NCBI RefSeq assembly: GCF_016427565.1
Contig: NZ_JAELXT010000007.1
Location: 140,297-204,296 of the forward strand
Length of the DNA stretch: 64,000 nt
Direction of reading: 5' to 3'
Source of the DNA: Microvirga splendida
GTDB taxonomy: Bacteria > Pseudomonadota > Alphaproteobacteria > Rhizobiales > Beijerinckiaceae
The first letter of the stretch is position 1. Every line of letters starts with the position of its first letter. This document shows, in pieces, positions 47,182 to 56,017 of this stretch. The position numbers and the translations under genes are program-made. Below the pieces are notes generated by a model. It saw nothing but the letters and a program-made list of their open reading frames with translations. It had not been told where the DNA came from and did not search any database.

Positions 47182-47589
47182 CTACTTCTGAGGCTCGGGG
47201 TTGGCGTCCATTTCGGCAAAAGTCTTCTTGACGATCTTGATGGCGTGGTTGGCCGCAGGCACGCCCGCATAGACGGCGACATGCATCAGCGCTTCCCGGA
47301 TGTCTTCCTTCGTGGCGCCCGTATTGCGCGTGGCGCGCACGTGCATCGCCACCTCGTCGTCCTGGCCCAAGGCGGCGAGGAGCGCGATGGTCACGATGGA
47401 GCGCTCCCGCTTGGTGAAATGCGGCCGCGACCATACCGAACCCCAGGCTCCCTCGGTGATGAAGGTCTGGAAGTCGGCGTCGAACTCCGTCATCTGGGCG
47501 GTCGCCCGGTCCACATGGGCGTCGCCCAGCACCTGGCGGCGAACCGCCATGCCCGCCTTGTAGCGCTCGCTCTCGTTCTCGTCAGACAA
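47182..47589 (-). CDS. pcaC: 4-carboxymuconolactone decarboxylase
   Basis: Decarboxylates 4-carboxymuconolactone to beta-ketoadipate enol-lactone. The 135-residue protein has the CMD/AhpD-like core: ERYKAGMAVRRQVLGDAHVDRA, FITEGAWGSVWSRP, RERSIVTIALLAALG and HVRATRNTGATKEDIREALMHVAVYAGVPAAN. The start is a TTG at 47589 (SDENESERYKAG), overlapping the pcaD end by 8 bases; there is no ATG in a better place. In some bacteria PcaC and PcaD are fused (PcaL); here they are separate but overlapping. Confidence 0.93.
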   Translation of the reverse strand: MSDENESERYKAGMAVRRQVLGDAHVDRATAQMTEFDADFQTFITEGAWGSVWSRPHFTKRERSIVTIALLAALGQDDEVAMHVRATRNTGATKEDIREALMHVAVYAGVPAANHAIKIVKKTFAEMDANPEPQK

Positions 47590-48376
47590 GTCCCGCCTCC
47601 TTGAGATGCCGCTTGATGAGCCCCGACAGTTCGGCGGGCTTCTCGACACAGGGAATGTGCCCTGCCCCTTCGATGAGTTCAAACCGGGCGCCCGGGATGA
47701 GGTCGGCGGTTCCCTTGACCACATCGGCCGGGGTCGAGCCGTCCTGATCGCCCGCCACGCAGAGGGTCGGCACCGCGATCCGCCCGGCATCCGGCCTGAG
47801 ATCCGCGTCGCGGATGGCCGCGCAGGTTCCCGCATAACCATGTGCAGGCTGGCGGACCAGCATGTTGCGCCAGCCTGCGAGTTCGTCGGCCCGCGTCTCG
47901 CGGAAAAGGGGCGTGACCCAGCGCTGGAGGACGTTGTCGGCAAGCGGTTCGATGCCGCCCGTCTCGACAGCGCCGATCCGCTCCGCCCAGAGTTCGGGTG
48001 TGCCGATCTTGGCCGCCGTGCAGCAGAGGGTCAGGGACTGCACGCGGTCCGGTGCCCGAACAGCCATGCGCTGCGCGATCATGCCGCCGACCGAAAGGCC
48101 GATGAGGGAGGTCTTGCCGATCTGAAGGTGATCGAGAAGGGCGAGAAGATCGTCCGTGTGGCCGTCGATGGTGTAGGGCGCTGGCGGCGCATCGGAGAGG
48201 CCGTGTCCCCGCTTGTCGTAGAGGACGACACGATAGCGGTCGCTGAAGGATGAAACGACATCCTGCCAGATCCGCAGATCGCTTCCGAGGGAGTTGATGA
48301 ACACGAGAGCCGGCCCGTCGGAGAGCCCGAGCACCTGATAGTGAAGAACGATGCCGCTGACTCGTGCGAATGCCAT
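47582..48376 (-). CDS. pcaD: 3-oxoadipate enol-lactonase
   Basis: Alpha/beta hydrolase turning beta-ketoadipate enol-lactone into beta-ketoadipate. The 264-residue protein has nucleophile elbow GLSVGGM, acid region VAGDQDGSTP and catalytic histidine in EGAGHIPCVEKP. The N-terminus shows the oxyanion segment LVFINSLGSDLRIW. First gene of the operon pcaDCHGIJFB, transcribed away from the IclR regulator; the promoter and operator lie in 48377-48538. Confidence 0.94.
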   Translation of the reverse strand: MAFARVSGIVLHYQVLGLSDGPALVFINSLGSDLRIWQDVVSSFSDRYRVVLYDKRGHGLSDAPPAPYTIDGHTDDLLALLDHLQIGKTSLIGLSVGGMIAQRMAVRAPDRVQSLTLCCTAAKIGTPELWAERIGAVETGGIEPLADNVLQRWVTPLFRETRADELAGWRNMLVRQPAHGYAGTCAAIRDADLRPDAGRIAVPTLCVAGDQDGSTPADVVKGTADLIPGARFELIEGAGHIPCVEKPAELSGLIKRHLKEAGLV

Positions 48377-48438
48377 CTCTCACCTCGACATGGTTCATCC
48401 CATCAGGGACTGGAGCCTCACTCCGAAGTTTAGACGAT

Positions 48439-48455
48439 TGTTCGCAATGCGAACA
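48439..48455. promoter_or_regulatory. Palindromic operator between pcaD and the IclR gene
   Basis: A perfect 17-bp palindrome TGTTCGCA-A-TGCGAACA in the 162-base divergent region. Its core GTTCGCAATGCGAAC has the size and the GTTCG...C-A-C form of the 15-bp PcaR site of Pseudomonas (GTTCGATAATCGCAC). It lies 63 bases upstream of the pcaD start and 84 bases upstream of the chosen regulator start, fitting control of both. Confidence 0.75.
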
Positions 48456-48538
48456 TTGAATCTCATATCGCACATGTAGTACGGTTCTGGGACAGGGTGT
48501 CAAGGCTACCAAAGTCCACCGAACGGCCCGGAGCACAG

Positions 48539-49321
48539 ATGCAGGATCAGTCAGCCGAGGATCAGGGAACGGGAGACCGTGACTTCGTTGCGAGCCTCGA
48601 AAAGGGCCTGCTCGTCATCGAAGCTTTCGATGCGAGCCGGCCTCGGCTCACCCTGTCCGATGTGGCAAAGCTCACCGGCATCACCCGCGCGGCCGCCCGG
48701 CGGTATCTGCTGACGCTGACCAGGTTGGGCTATGCGGAGTTCGACGGACGCTTCTTCAGCCTCACTCCCCGGATCCTGCGCCTCGGCTACGCCTATCTGT
48801 CCTCAGCGTCCCTCTCGGCTCAGGTCCAGCCTTTCCTGGAGCGAATTTCCGAGGAGACGGGAGAGTCGAGTTCAGCCGCGATCCTCGACGGCGACGACAT
48901 CGTCTACATCGCCCGTTCCGCCACGCGCCGGATCATGTCGATCGGCCTGGGCGTCGGGAGCCGCCTCCCCGCCCATTGCACCGCTCTCGGCCGCGCGATC
49001 CTGGCCTACCAACCGGAGGACGGGCTCAGGGCCTATCTCGAGCGGGTGCGGCTGGAGGCCAGAACGCCCAAGACCATCACGGACAAGGCTGCCTTTCGCG
49101 CCGCTCTCGAAGCGACCCGGACCCGGGGATATGCCATCGTGAACGAGGAGCTCGAGTACGGTCTGCGTTCCATCGCCGTGCCGGTCGTGCAGAAGACCGG
49201 CAGGGTGACCATCGCACTGAACCTCAGCGCCCAGGCCGGGCGCATCTCGGCCGAGGAGATGGAGGAGCGGTTCCTGCCCCTTCTGAGATCGGCAAGCGAG
49301 ACGCTTCGCTATATGCTCTGA
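48539..49321 (+). CDS. pcaR: IclR-family transcriptional regulator of the pca operon (PcaR/PcaU/PobR type)
   Basis: A 260-residue regulator with an N-terminal winged helix (SLEKGLLVIEAFDASRPRLTLSDVAKLTGITRAAARRYLLTL in two halves of that region) and a C-terminal IclR effector domain (GDDIVYIARS, LPAHCTALGRAILAY, RGYAIVNEELEYGLRSIAVPV). PcaR/PcaU/PobR regulators of this subgroup respond to beta-ketoadipate or protocatechuate. It is divergent from pcaD with a palindromic operator between. ATG at 48539 chosen over a GTG 14 codons upstream because GGAG lies just ahead. Which effector it senses is not visible. Confidence 0.88.
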   Translation: MQDQSAEDQGTGDRDFVASLEKGLLVIEAFDASRPRLTLSDVAKLTGITRAAARRYLLTLTRLGYAEFDGRFFSLTPRILRLGYAYLSSASLSAQVQPFLERISEETGESSSAAILDGDDIVYIARSATRRIMSIGLGVGSRLPAHCTALGRAILAYQPEDGLRAYLERVRLEARTPKTITDKAAFRAALEATRTRGYAIVNEELEYGLRSIAVPVVQKTGRVTIALNLSAQAGRISAEEMEERFLPLLRSASETLRYML

Positions 49322-49328
49322 GCTGCTG

Positions 49329-50156
49329 CTATCGGGGACATCCGAGGAGGACGCGCGCCTCTTCTGTCGTGGCGATGCGGTGCCCATGCCTCTCGACCGC
49401 GAGCACCGCATGCTCCACCAGCTCGGCATTGCCGACCGCAAGGCGGTCCTTCGCGATGCGAATATTATCCTCGAGGCCGGTGCGCACCGCATCGGCCCCT
49501 CGATTGAGTGCCCAATCCATCACCTTGGCCTGGTGCCGGCCGATGCCAGCGGCCGTCCACGTGCAGGTCGGGAACAGATGTTTGGCTTCCTTGAGCAGGA
49601 TATCGAGCAGGCGTTCCTCGGCAGGCAGCGCGTTCTGCACCCCCATGACGAACTGGATGTGCGGCTGCTCGTCCATGAGGCCCTTGTCGGCCAGCCGCCT
49701 TGCCCCGTGAAGGTGGGACAGGTCGAAGATCTCGATTTCCGGCCGGATCCCGAACTCCTTCATCTTTCCGGCCATGTCCTCGACGAGGCTCGTGTGGTTC
49801 TCGTAGACGATGGTCGGGAAGTTGACGGAGCCGGTGGATAAGGATGCCATGTCCGGGCGCAGATGGAGGGCGCTGCTGCGCTGGCCAGGATCCCGCCCCC
49901 GCCCTCCGGTGGAGAACTGGATGATCATGCCGGGGCATTGTTCGGCAATTCCCGCCTGGACGGCCGCGAAGCGCTCCGGGTCCGACGAGGGCGTCTCATC
50001 GTCGTTGCGCACATGGATGTGCACGAGGGTGGCACCCACCTCATAGGCTTGGCGCGTCGACACGATCTGCTCGGCCGGCGTGATCGGCACGGCCGGGTTA
50101 TCCTTCTTGCGCGGAACTGATCCGGTGATCGCGACGGCAATGACGACAGGTTTCAC
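49329..50156 (-). CDS. Beta-keto acid cleavage enzyme (BKACE, DUF849 family)
   Basis: A 275-residue TIM-barrel enzyme. BKACE members condense a beta-keto acid with acetyl-CoA to give acetoacetate and a new acyl-CoA, using a metal held by histidines and a glutamate: here VHIHVRND (HxH), EIEIFDLSHL and the late GLEDNI glutamate. The founding member cleaves 3-keto-5-aminohexanoate; others act on dehydrocarnitine or beta-ketoadipate-like substrates. Its place beside the pca operon suggests a beta-keto acid from aromatic breakdown, but it points the other way, converging on the IclR gene with 7 bases between stops. Confidence 0.85.
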   Translation of the reverse strand: MKPVVIAVAITGSVPRKKDNPAVPITPAEQIVSTRQAYEVGATLVHIHVRNDDETPSSDPERFAAVQAGIAEQCPGMIIQFSTGGRGRDPGQRSSALHLRPDMASLSTGSVNFPTIVYENHTSLVEDMAGKMKEFGIRPEIEIFDLSHLHGARRLADKGLMDEQPHIQFVMGVQNALPAEERLLDILLKEAKHLFPTCTWTAAGIGRHQAKVMDWALNRGADAVRTGLEDNIRIAKDRLAVGNAELVEHAVLAVERHGHRIATTEEARVLLGCPR

Positions 50157-50319
50157 GCCTTTCCTCCCGGCTCACGGACCAATGCTCCCTCGGGAGACAT
50201 AGAGCGGGGACCGCTCGAGGAGTACCGGCCCGGCAAGGCGATATCTCACGAACGGGCGGAGGCCTGCTCACGGCTGCAGGGCCTTTCCTGAGGGCGCTCT
50301 CCGAGACCGGCAGGCAGGT

Positions 50320-50333
50320 TTGATCTGCATCAA
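50320..50333 (+). promoter_or_regulatory. FNR/FixK box upstream of ccoNOQP
   Basis: A perfect anaerobox TTGAT-CTGC-ATCAA, 98 bases before the ccoN ATG. The consensus is TTGAT-N4-ATCAA for FNR, FnrL and FixK. FixK encoded at 59.7 kb in the same window is the natural regulator. A C-rich and pyrimidine-rich stretch follows before the start. Confidence 0.92.
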
Positions 50334-50417
50334 TGCCCCTTTCCACCCCTCCCCCTAAAGGATTCTGCTGACGGTGAAGCTCCAGGCTTTGCCGGTATTT
50401 TCAAAAGGTCGAAGCCT

Positions 50418-52082
50418 ATGGCTCAAGCGGTTGCACCCTCAAAGGGAATGACCTTCGGCGAAGCGGGATCAGCCCTTGCCTTCGCCGGACTGGCACTCCT
50501 CAGCATTATCATCGCGGCGAAGGCCTATACGCCTGAATACGCCTTCCACGCCTATCTTTTCGCGGCCGCCAGTGTCGCCGCCACGTTCGCGATCGTGAAC
50601 CGGTACTATGAGCGCCCGGTTCAACTGCCTCCGCAGACCATCGCCGGCAAGCCGAACTACAACATGGGGCCGGTCAAGTTCGCGACCATCGCGTCCGTGA
50701 TCTGGGGGATCGCCGGCTTCACCATCGGCCTCCTGATCGCCCTCCAGCTGGCATTCCCGGCGCTCAACTTCGACACCTCCTGGCTGTCCTTCGGCCGGAT
50801 GCGTCCGCTGCACACCTCGGCGGTGATCTTCGCCTTCGGCGGCAACGTGCTGATCGCGAGTTCCTTCTATGTGGTCCAGCGCACCTGCCGCGCCCGCCTC
50901 GTCGGCGACATCACGCCCTGGTTCGTGGTGCTGGGCTACAACTTCTTCATCGTGATCGCCGGAACGGGCTACCTGCTCGGCATCACCCAGGGCAAGGAAT
51001 ATGCCGAACCCGAGTGGTATGCCGATCTGTGGCTGACCATCGTGTGGGTCGCCTATCTCCTGGTCTTCCTCGGCACGGTTATGCGCCGCAAGGAGCCCCA
51101 CATCTATGTGGCGAACTGGTTCTATCTCGCCTTCATCCTGACGATCGCGGTCCTGCACCTGGGCAACAACGCGACCATTCCGGTCTCGCTCTTCTCGCCC
51201 AAGAGCTACATCGTGTGGTCGGGCGTGCAGGATGCCCTCGTGCAGTGGTGGTACGGCCATAACGCGGTCGGCTTCTTCCTCACCGCCGGCTTCCTGGCCA
51301 TCATGTACTACTTCATCCCGAAGCGGGCCGAGCGGCCGGTCTATTCCTACCGCCTCTCCATCATCCACTTCTGGTCGCTGATCTTCATGTACATCTGGGC
51401 AGGTCCGCACCACCTGCACTACACCGCCCTGCCCGATTGGGCGCAGACGCTCGGCATGGTGTTCTCGATCATGCTGTGGATGCCCTCCTGGGGCGGCATG
51501 ATCAACGGCCTCATGACCCTCTCGGGTGCCTGGGACAAGCTCCGCACCGATCCCGTGCTGCGCCTGATGGTCGTGTCGGTCGCCTTCTACGGCATGTCGA
51601 CCTTCGAAGGGCCGCTCATGTCCGTGAAGGCCGTGAACTCCCTGTCGCACTACACCGACTGGACCATCGGCCACGTTCATTCCGGCGCTCTCGGCTGGGT
51701 GGCCTACGTGTCCTTCGGGGCGATCTACTGCCTTGTTCCGTGGCTGTGGAACAAGAAGGAGCTCTATTCCATGAAGGCCGTCTCCTGGCACTTCTGGATC
51801 TCGACCCTCGGCATCGTCCTGTACATCTCGTCGATGTGGGTTGCTGGCATCCTCCAGGGCCTCATGTGGCGCGCTTATACCGGCCTCGGCTTCCTTGAGT
51901 ACTCGTTCATCGAGACGGTCGAGGCGATGCATCCCTTCTATGTCATCCGTGCACTCGGCGGCGCGCTCTTCGTGGCCGGCTCCCTGATCATGGCCTGGAA
52001 CGTCTGGAAGACGATCTCCGTCGGCCAGGAAGTCGAAGAAGTCCCGCAAGCCACCCAGCCCGCGCTGATCGCTGCGGAGTAA
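50418..52082 (+). CDS. ccoN: cbb3-type cytochrome c oxidase subunit I
   Basis: Catalytic subunit of the high-affinity cbb3 oxidase, reducing O2 at very low tension. The 554-residue protein has about 14 membrane segments and the heme and CuB histidines in [46 protein letters not shown] and [21 protein letters not shown]. The CcoN-type tyrosine cross-link helix (YGHNAVGFF) is present. First gene of ccoNOQP, with a FNR/FixK box upstream; 11 bases before ccoO. Confidence 0.96.
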   Translation: MAQAVAPSKGMTFGEAGSALAFAGLALLSIIIAAKAYTPEYAFHAYLFAAASVAATFAIVNRYYERPVQLPPQTIAGKPNYNMGPVKFATIASVIWGIAGFTIGLLIALQLAFPALNFDTSWLSFGRMRPLHTSAVIFAFGGNVLIASSFYVVQRTCRARLVGDITPWFVVLGYNFFIVIAGTGYLLGITQGKEYAEPEWYADLWLTIVWVAYLLVFLGTVMRRKEPHIYVANWFYLAFILTIAVLHLGNNATIPVSLFSPKSYIVWSGVQDALVQWWYGHNAVGFFLTAGFLAIMYYFIPKRAERPVYSYRLSIIHFWSLIFMYIWAGPHHLHYTALPDWAQTLGMVFSIMLWMPSWGGMINGLMTLSGAWDKLRTDPVLRLMVVSVAFYGMSTFEGPLMSVKAVNSLSHYTDWTIGHVHSGALGWVAYVSFGAIYCLVPWLWNKKELYSMKAVSWHFWISTLGIVLYISSMWVAGILQGLMWRAYTGLGFLEYSFIETVEAMHPFYVIRALGGALFVAGSLIMAWNVWKTISVGQEVEEVPQATQPALIAAE

Positions 52083-52093
52083 AGGAAACGACC

Positions 52094-52828
52094 ATGTCAT
52101 TCTGGTCCCGTCACAAAATCTTCGAGACCAACTCGATCATCCTCGTCCTCGGCGTGCTGATCGTGATCTCGATCGGCGGTCTCGTGGAGATCGTGCCCCT
52201 CTTCTACCTGAAGAGCACCATCGAGAAGGTGGAGGGCATCCGGCCCTACACCCCCCTCGAGCTGGCCGGCCGCAACATCTACGTGCGCGAAGGCTGCTAT
52301 AACTGCCACAGCCAGATGGTTCGTCCGCTTCGGGACGAGGTCGAGCGTTACGGCCACTACTCCCTGGCGGCCGAGAGCATGTACGACCGGCCGTTCCAGT
52401 GGGGTTCCAAGCGTACGGGCCCGGATCTCGCCCGCCTCGGGAACAAGTATTCCGACGACTGGCACCGGGACCACCTGAAGGACCCGCGCGCCGTGGTGCC
52501 CGGCTCGATCATGCCGAGCTACCCCTGGCTCGAGCAGAACGAGCTCGATGCAAAGGCCATCGCTCAGGATCTGAAGGTGCAGGCGACCCTTGGGGTGCCC
52601 TACTCCGAGGAGATGCTGAAGAAGGCCGAGAGCGACATCCGCACCCAGGCCAACGCGGACGATCCGAACACGACCGATCTCGCCCAGCGCTACCCGAACG
52701 CTCAGTCGCGCAATTTCGACGGCAACCCGCAGAAGGTCACCGAAGCGGACGCCCTGATTGCCTATCTGCAGATGCTCGGCACGCAGGTCGACTTCAAGCT
52801 CTACGACAACAAGGCCAACGTGCGCTGA
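52094..52828 (+). CDS. ccoO: cbb3-type cytochrome c oxidase monoheme subunit II
   Basis: A 244-residue membrane-anchored monoheme cytochrome c: N-terminal span ([23 protein letters not shown]), heme motif C68YNCH72 in [26 protein letters not shown], and a Met ligand likely in [12 protein letters not shown]. It relays electrons from CcoP to CcoN. 12 bases before ccoQ. Confidence 0.96.
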   Translation: MSFWSRHKIFETNSIILVLGVLIVISIGGLVEIVPLFYLKSTIEKVEGIRPYTPLELAGRNIYVREGCYNCHSQMVRPLRDEVERYGHYSLAAESMYDRPFQWGSKRTGPDLARLGNKYSDDWHRDHLKDPRAVVPGSIMPSYPWLEQNELDAKAIAQDLKVQATLGVPYSEEMLKKAESDIRTQANADDPNTTDLAQRYPNAQSRNFDGNPQKVTEADALIAYLQMLGTQVDFKLYDNKANVR

Positions 52829-52840
52829 GGACCGACGATC

Positions 52841-52996
52841 ATGCCAGCCGCATATAAATTCTTTGCCGAATTCGCCCAGACCTGGGGGCTCCTGTACTTC
52901 GTCGGGGTCTTCCTGACGGTGCTGGTTTATGCCCTCGCCCCTTCGCGGAAGGACCGCTTCGACGCCGCCTCCCGCATGCCTCTCCAGGAGGATTGA
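52841..52996 (+). CDS. ccoQ: cbb3-type cytochrome c oxidase subunit CcoQ
   Basis: A 51-residue single-span protein, MPAAYKFFAEFAQTWGLLYF then VGVFLTVLVYALAPSRKDRFDAAS. CcoQ stabilises the oxidase, helping CcoP bind the core. Size, single span, the basic stretch after the membrane segment, and its place between ccoO and ccoP identify it. Short enough to be missed by automatic calling. The ccoP ATG follows its stop by 4 bases, and the AGGAGG needed for ccoP lies inside its last codons. Confidence 0.92.
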   Translation: MPAAYKFFAEFAQTWGLLYFVGVFLTVLVYALAPSRKDRFDAASRMPLQED

Positions 52997-53000
52997 TCCC

Positions 53001-53897
53001 ATGGCCCAAGAAACCCACAATGGGGCTCACGAACAGGTCGACGCCGTTACAGGCGTCACCACAACCGGGCACACCTGGGACGATATCCAGGAGCTCAACA
53101 ACCCGTTGCCGCGCTGGTGGCTGTGGACCTTCTACCTGACCATTGCCTGGTCCGTGCTCTACGCCATCGCTTACCCGGCCATTCCGATGGTGTCCTCCTA
53201 CACCAAAGGTGTCCTCGGGTGGCAGTCGCGCGAGGCGGTCGAGGTTGATCTCGCGGAACTCAAGCAGCAGCGGTCCGGCATGACGGCCAAGCTCGCCGCC
53301 AGCTCGCTCGACGAGATCAAGCAGGACCCCGAGATGTTCGCCTTCGCGCGGGCCCAGGGCAAGGCTTCCTTCGGCGACAACTGCGCGCCCTGCCACGGCG
53401 CAGGCGGCGCGGGCGCCAAGGGCTACCCGAACCTGAACGACGATGACTGGCTCTGGGGCGGCTCGCTGGCCCAGGTCGAGCACACGATCCGCTACGGCGC
53501 TCGTTCCACGAGCGACAAGGGCCATTCCGGCACCATGCCGGCCTTCGGCCGCGACGGGATGCTCAAGCGTGAGGAGATCTCCCATGTGGCGGATTACGTC
53601 CGCTCCCTGTCGGGCCTTCCCACGGACAAGACTGCCGACCTGAACGCCGGCGCCAATGTCTATGCCGACAACTGCGCCGCCTGCCATGGCGACAAGGGTC
53701 AGGGCATGCAGGACCTCGGCGCCCCGAACCTGTCGGACAAGATCTGGCTGTTCGGCTCCGACAAGGCCACCATCGTGGAAGGCCTGAACAACGGCCGCGG
53801 CGGCGTGATGCCGACCTGGCACGGGCGCTTGGACGACACGACCATCAAGGCTCTCACCCTCTACGTCCATTCGCTGGGGGGAGATCAGCGGCCCTGA
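53001..53897 (+). CDS. ccoP: cbb3-type cytochrome c oxidase diheme subunit III
   Basis: A 298-residue diheme cytochrome c, the electron-entry subunit. An N-terminal span (WLWTFYLTIAWSVLYAIAY, about 40-58) is followed by two heme c domains with C128APCH132 and C225AACH229. Met ligands are likely in SGTMPAFG and GVMPTWHG. ATG at 53001 chosen with AGGAGG 10 bases upstream; a start at 52929 would overlap ccoQ. Ends ccoNOQP; a GC-rich hairpin follows. Confidence 0.96.
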   Translation: MAQETHNGAHEQVDAVTGVTTTGHTWDDIQELNNPLPRWWLWTFYLTIAWSVLYAIAYPAIPMVSSYTKGVLGWQSREAVEVDLAELKQQRSGMTAKLAASSLDEIKQDPEMFAFARAQGKASFGDNCAPCHGAGGAGAKGYPNLNDDDWLWGGSLAQVEHTIRYGARSTSDKGHSGTMPAFGRDGMLKREEISHVADYVRSLSGLPTDKTADLNAGANVYADNCAACHGDKGQGMQDLGAPNLSDKIWLFGSDKATIVEGLNNGRGGVMPTWHGRLDDTTIKALTLYVHSLGGDQRP

Positions 53898-53924
53898 AAA
53901 ATCCGGGCTCTGATGAGTGGACAA

Positions 53925-53950
53925 GCGGCTGGAGGGCAACCTCCGGCCGC
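53925..53950 (+). terminator. Hairpin between ccoP and ccoG
   Basis: An 11-bp stem, GCGGCTGGAGG (53925-53935) with CCTCCGGCCGC (53940-53950), one G-U wobble, closed by a GCAA tetraloop. It lies 27 bases after ccoP and just ahead of the second FNR box. There is no long U-run, so it may protect or process the mRNA end and not act as a strong terminator. Confidence 0.55.
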
Positions 53951-53953
53951 AGC

Positions 53954-53967
53954 TTGATTTGAATCAA
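53954..53967 (+). promoter_or_regulatory. FNR/FixK box upstream of ccoGHIS
   Basis: A perfect anaerobox TTGAT-TTGA-ATCAA, 60 to 78 bases before the ccoG start. It gives ccoGHIS its own oxygen-responsive promoter, separate from ccoNOQP, as in other rhizobia (fixNOQP and fixGHIS). Confidence 0.92.
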
Positions 53968-54031
53968 GGCGCTGCTGGCGCCTGCGTCGTATTCCATAGT
54001 CATCGGTTTTCTGGTGATCTCGACGGATTCG

Positions 54032-55495
54032 ATGGCTGACGCCCCCCTCTCCCATCCTCTTGGAGCTGCCGCCTCGGACGAGGATGCGCCGCTCTATGCC
54101 CCTCGCAAGCAGATCTATCCGCAGGCCGTGAAGGGCCGCTACCGCACGATCAAGTGGGTCGTGCTCGCTATAACGCTCGGCATTTACTACTTCCTGCCCT
54201 TCATTCGTTGGGACCGTGGTCCTAATGCGCCGGACCAAGCCATCCTGGTCGACTTGGCCAATGGCCGCTTCTATTTCTTCTTCATCGAGATCTGGCCGCA
54301 GGAGGTCTATTACCTCACGGGGCTTCTGGTTCTGGCTGCGCTCGCGCTCTTCCTGATGAACGCCGTGGCAGGCCGGGTCTGGTGCGGCTATCTCTGCCCC
54401 CAGACGGTCTGGACCGACCTGTTTTATGCGGTGGAGCGCTGGATCGAGGGCGACCGCCGCGACCGGATGCGCAAGGACCAGCAGAAGCTCACCCTCAAGA
54501 CGGCCGGCCAGAAGGGCCTGAAGCACTTCATCTGGCTCATGATCGCATGGTGGACCGGCGGAGCCTGGGTTCTCTACTTTGCGGACGCACCGACCCTCGT
54601 CTATGACCTGGCAACCCTCCAGGCCCCGCTCGTCGCCTATGTCTGGATCGGCATTCTCACCTTCACGACCTATACGCTGGCCGGCTTCATGCGCGAGCAG
54701 GTCTGCACCTATATGTGCCCCTGGCCCCGCATCCAGGCCGCGCTCACGGACGAATATGCCCTGAACGTCACCTATCGCTACGACCGGGGCGAGCCGCGTG
54801 GCTCTGTGAAGAAGAACGAGGTCCTGAAGCTGCAGGGCCTTCCGGCTGGCGACTGCATCGATTGCAATCAATGCGTCAATGTCTGCCCCACCGGCGTCGA
54901 TATCCGCAAGGGTCTCCAGCTCGACTGCATCCAGTGCGGCCTGTGCATGGATGCGTGCGACAACGTCATGGACAAGATCGGGCGTCCGCAGGGCCTGATC
55001 GCCTACGACACGGACATGAACGTCCAAGCCCGTATGGAGGGCCGGCCGGAGGTGCGCCGCATCGTGCGCCCCCGCACCCTCTTCTATGCCGGCATCATCG
55101 CTCTGGTCGGTGCCATCATGATCACATCGCTTGCCCTGCGCCAGAACATCTATCTGACCGTGATGCATGACCGGAACCCGCTCTTCGTGCGCCTCTCGGA
55201 CGGATCGATCCGCAACGGCTTCACGATCCGGGTCGCCAACAAGCATCTCGACGAACGCCGCTATGCCCTTGTGATCGAGGGCCTGCCCGAGGCCAAGATC
55301 GATATCGTCGGCGGAGAGGTCGACCAGCAGGGCCGCGCCATCGTCACGGTCGGCCCGGATCAGACCCTGGAAGCCCGCGTGCTCGTCACCGATACGGCTT
55401 CGGCCGCGTCTCCCTCGACCGATCTCGAATTCATCCTGACGGATCTCTCCAGCGGCGACACAGCCGCTACGAGCGATCATTTCAGGGCTCCTTAA
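54032..55495 (+). CDS. ccoG: cbb3 oxidase assembly protein CcoG (FixG), 4Fe-4S cupric reductase
   Basis: A 487-residue membrane iron-sulfur protein. CcoG reduces Cu(II) for CuB assembly of the cbb3 oxidase. The N-terminal half has membrane spans (WVVLAITLGIYYFLPFIRW, VYYLTGLLVLAALALFLMN, HFIWLMIAWWTGGAWVLYF, AYVWIGILTFTTYTLAGF) and CxxxC-P pairs (VWCGYLCPQTVW, QVCTYMCPWPR). Two 4Fe-4S sites follow: CIDCNQCVNVCPTG and CIQCGLCMDACD. A C-terminal Ig-like domain follows a last span. I chose ATG at 54032; a GTG at 54014 would add six residues. Confidence 0.93.
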   Translation: MADAPLSHPLGAAASDEDAPLYAPRKQIYPQAVKGRYRTIKWVVLAITLGIYYFLPFIRWDRGPNAPDQAILVDLANGRFYFFFIEIWPQEVYYLTGLLVLAALALFLMNAVAGRVWCGYLCPQTVWTDLFYAVERWIEGDRRDRMRKDQQKLTLKTAGQKGLKHFIWLMIAWWTGGAWVLYFADAPTLVYDLATLQAPLVAYVWIGILTFTTYTLAGFMREQVCTYMCPWPRIQAALTDEYALNVTYRYDRGEPRGSVKKNEVLKLQGLPAGDCIDCNQCVNVCPTGVDIRKGLQLDCIQCGLCMDACDNVMDKIGRPQGLIAYDTDMNVQARMEGRPEVRRIVRPRTLFYAGIIALVGAIMITSLALRQNIYLTVMHDRNPLFVRLSDGSIRNGFTIRVANKHLDERRYALVIEGLPEAKIDIVGGEVDQQGRAIVTVGPDQTLEARVLVTDTASAASPSTDLEFILTDLSSGDTAATSDHFRAP

Positions 55496-55501
55496 GGAAG
55501 A

Positions 55502-56005
55502 ATGACCATGTCCGCTATCACCGCCAAAGGCCTCACATCCCGGCCGATCACCGGCCGCACGGTGCTGATCTACTTCCTCGGCTTCTTCGGCATCGTCTTC
55601 GCCATGAACTTCTACATGGTGCGCGTTGCCCTCTCGAGCTTCAGCGGCGTCGAGACGGAAAGCTCCTACAAGGCGGGGCTTTCCTTCAAGAACGACATCG
55701 CGGCCGCGCACGCCCAGGATGCGCGCCACTGGTCCGTCGAGGCCACTCTTCAGCGCGGCGACAATCCCGGCATGATCATCACCGCCCGTGACGCTCAGGG
55801 ACAGACGCTTTCGGGGCTGACCGCCGAGGTGCGCCTCGCCCATCCCACGGACAAGCGCCGGGATGTGGTGCTGGAGTTTGTCGAGTTGACACCGGGCCAG
55901 TTCAAGAACCTCACCGCCATGCCCGAGGGCCGTTGGGATCTCGTCATCGGCCTGAAACGCGAGACGGAAACCGTCTTCCGCTCCAAGAGCCGCGTCTCGC
56001 TCTAA
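55502..56005 (+). CDS. ccoH: cbb3 oxidase assembly protein CcoH (FixH)
   Basis: A 167-residue protein with one N-terminal span (TVLIYFLGFFGIVFAMNFYMV) and a periplasmic FixH domain (FSGVETESSYKAGLSFKNDIAAA, GRWDLVIGL). CcoH is needed for late assembly of the cbb3 complex and binds its subunits. Tandem starts (ATG at 55502 and two codons later). It lies between ccoG and ccoI with spacing of 6 and 12 bases. Confidence 0.93.
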   Translation: MTMSAITAKGLTSRPITGRTVLIYFLGFFGIVFAMNFYMVRVALSSFSGVETESSYKAGLSFKNDIAAAHAQDARHWSVEATLQRGDNPGMIITARDAQGQTLSGLTAEVRLAHPTDKRRDVVLEFVELTPGQFKNLTAMPEGRWDLVIGLKRETETVFRSKSRVSL

Positions 56006-56017
56006 GGATCCTGCCCG

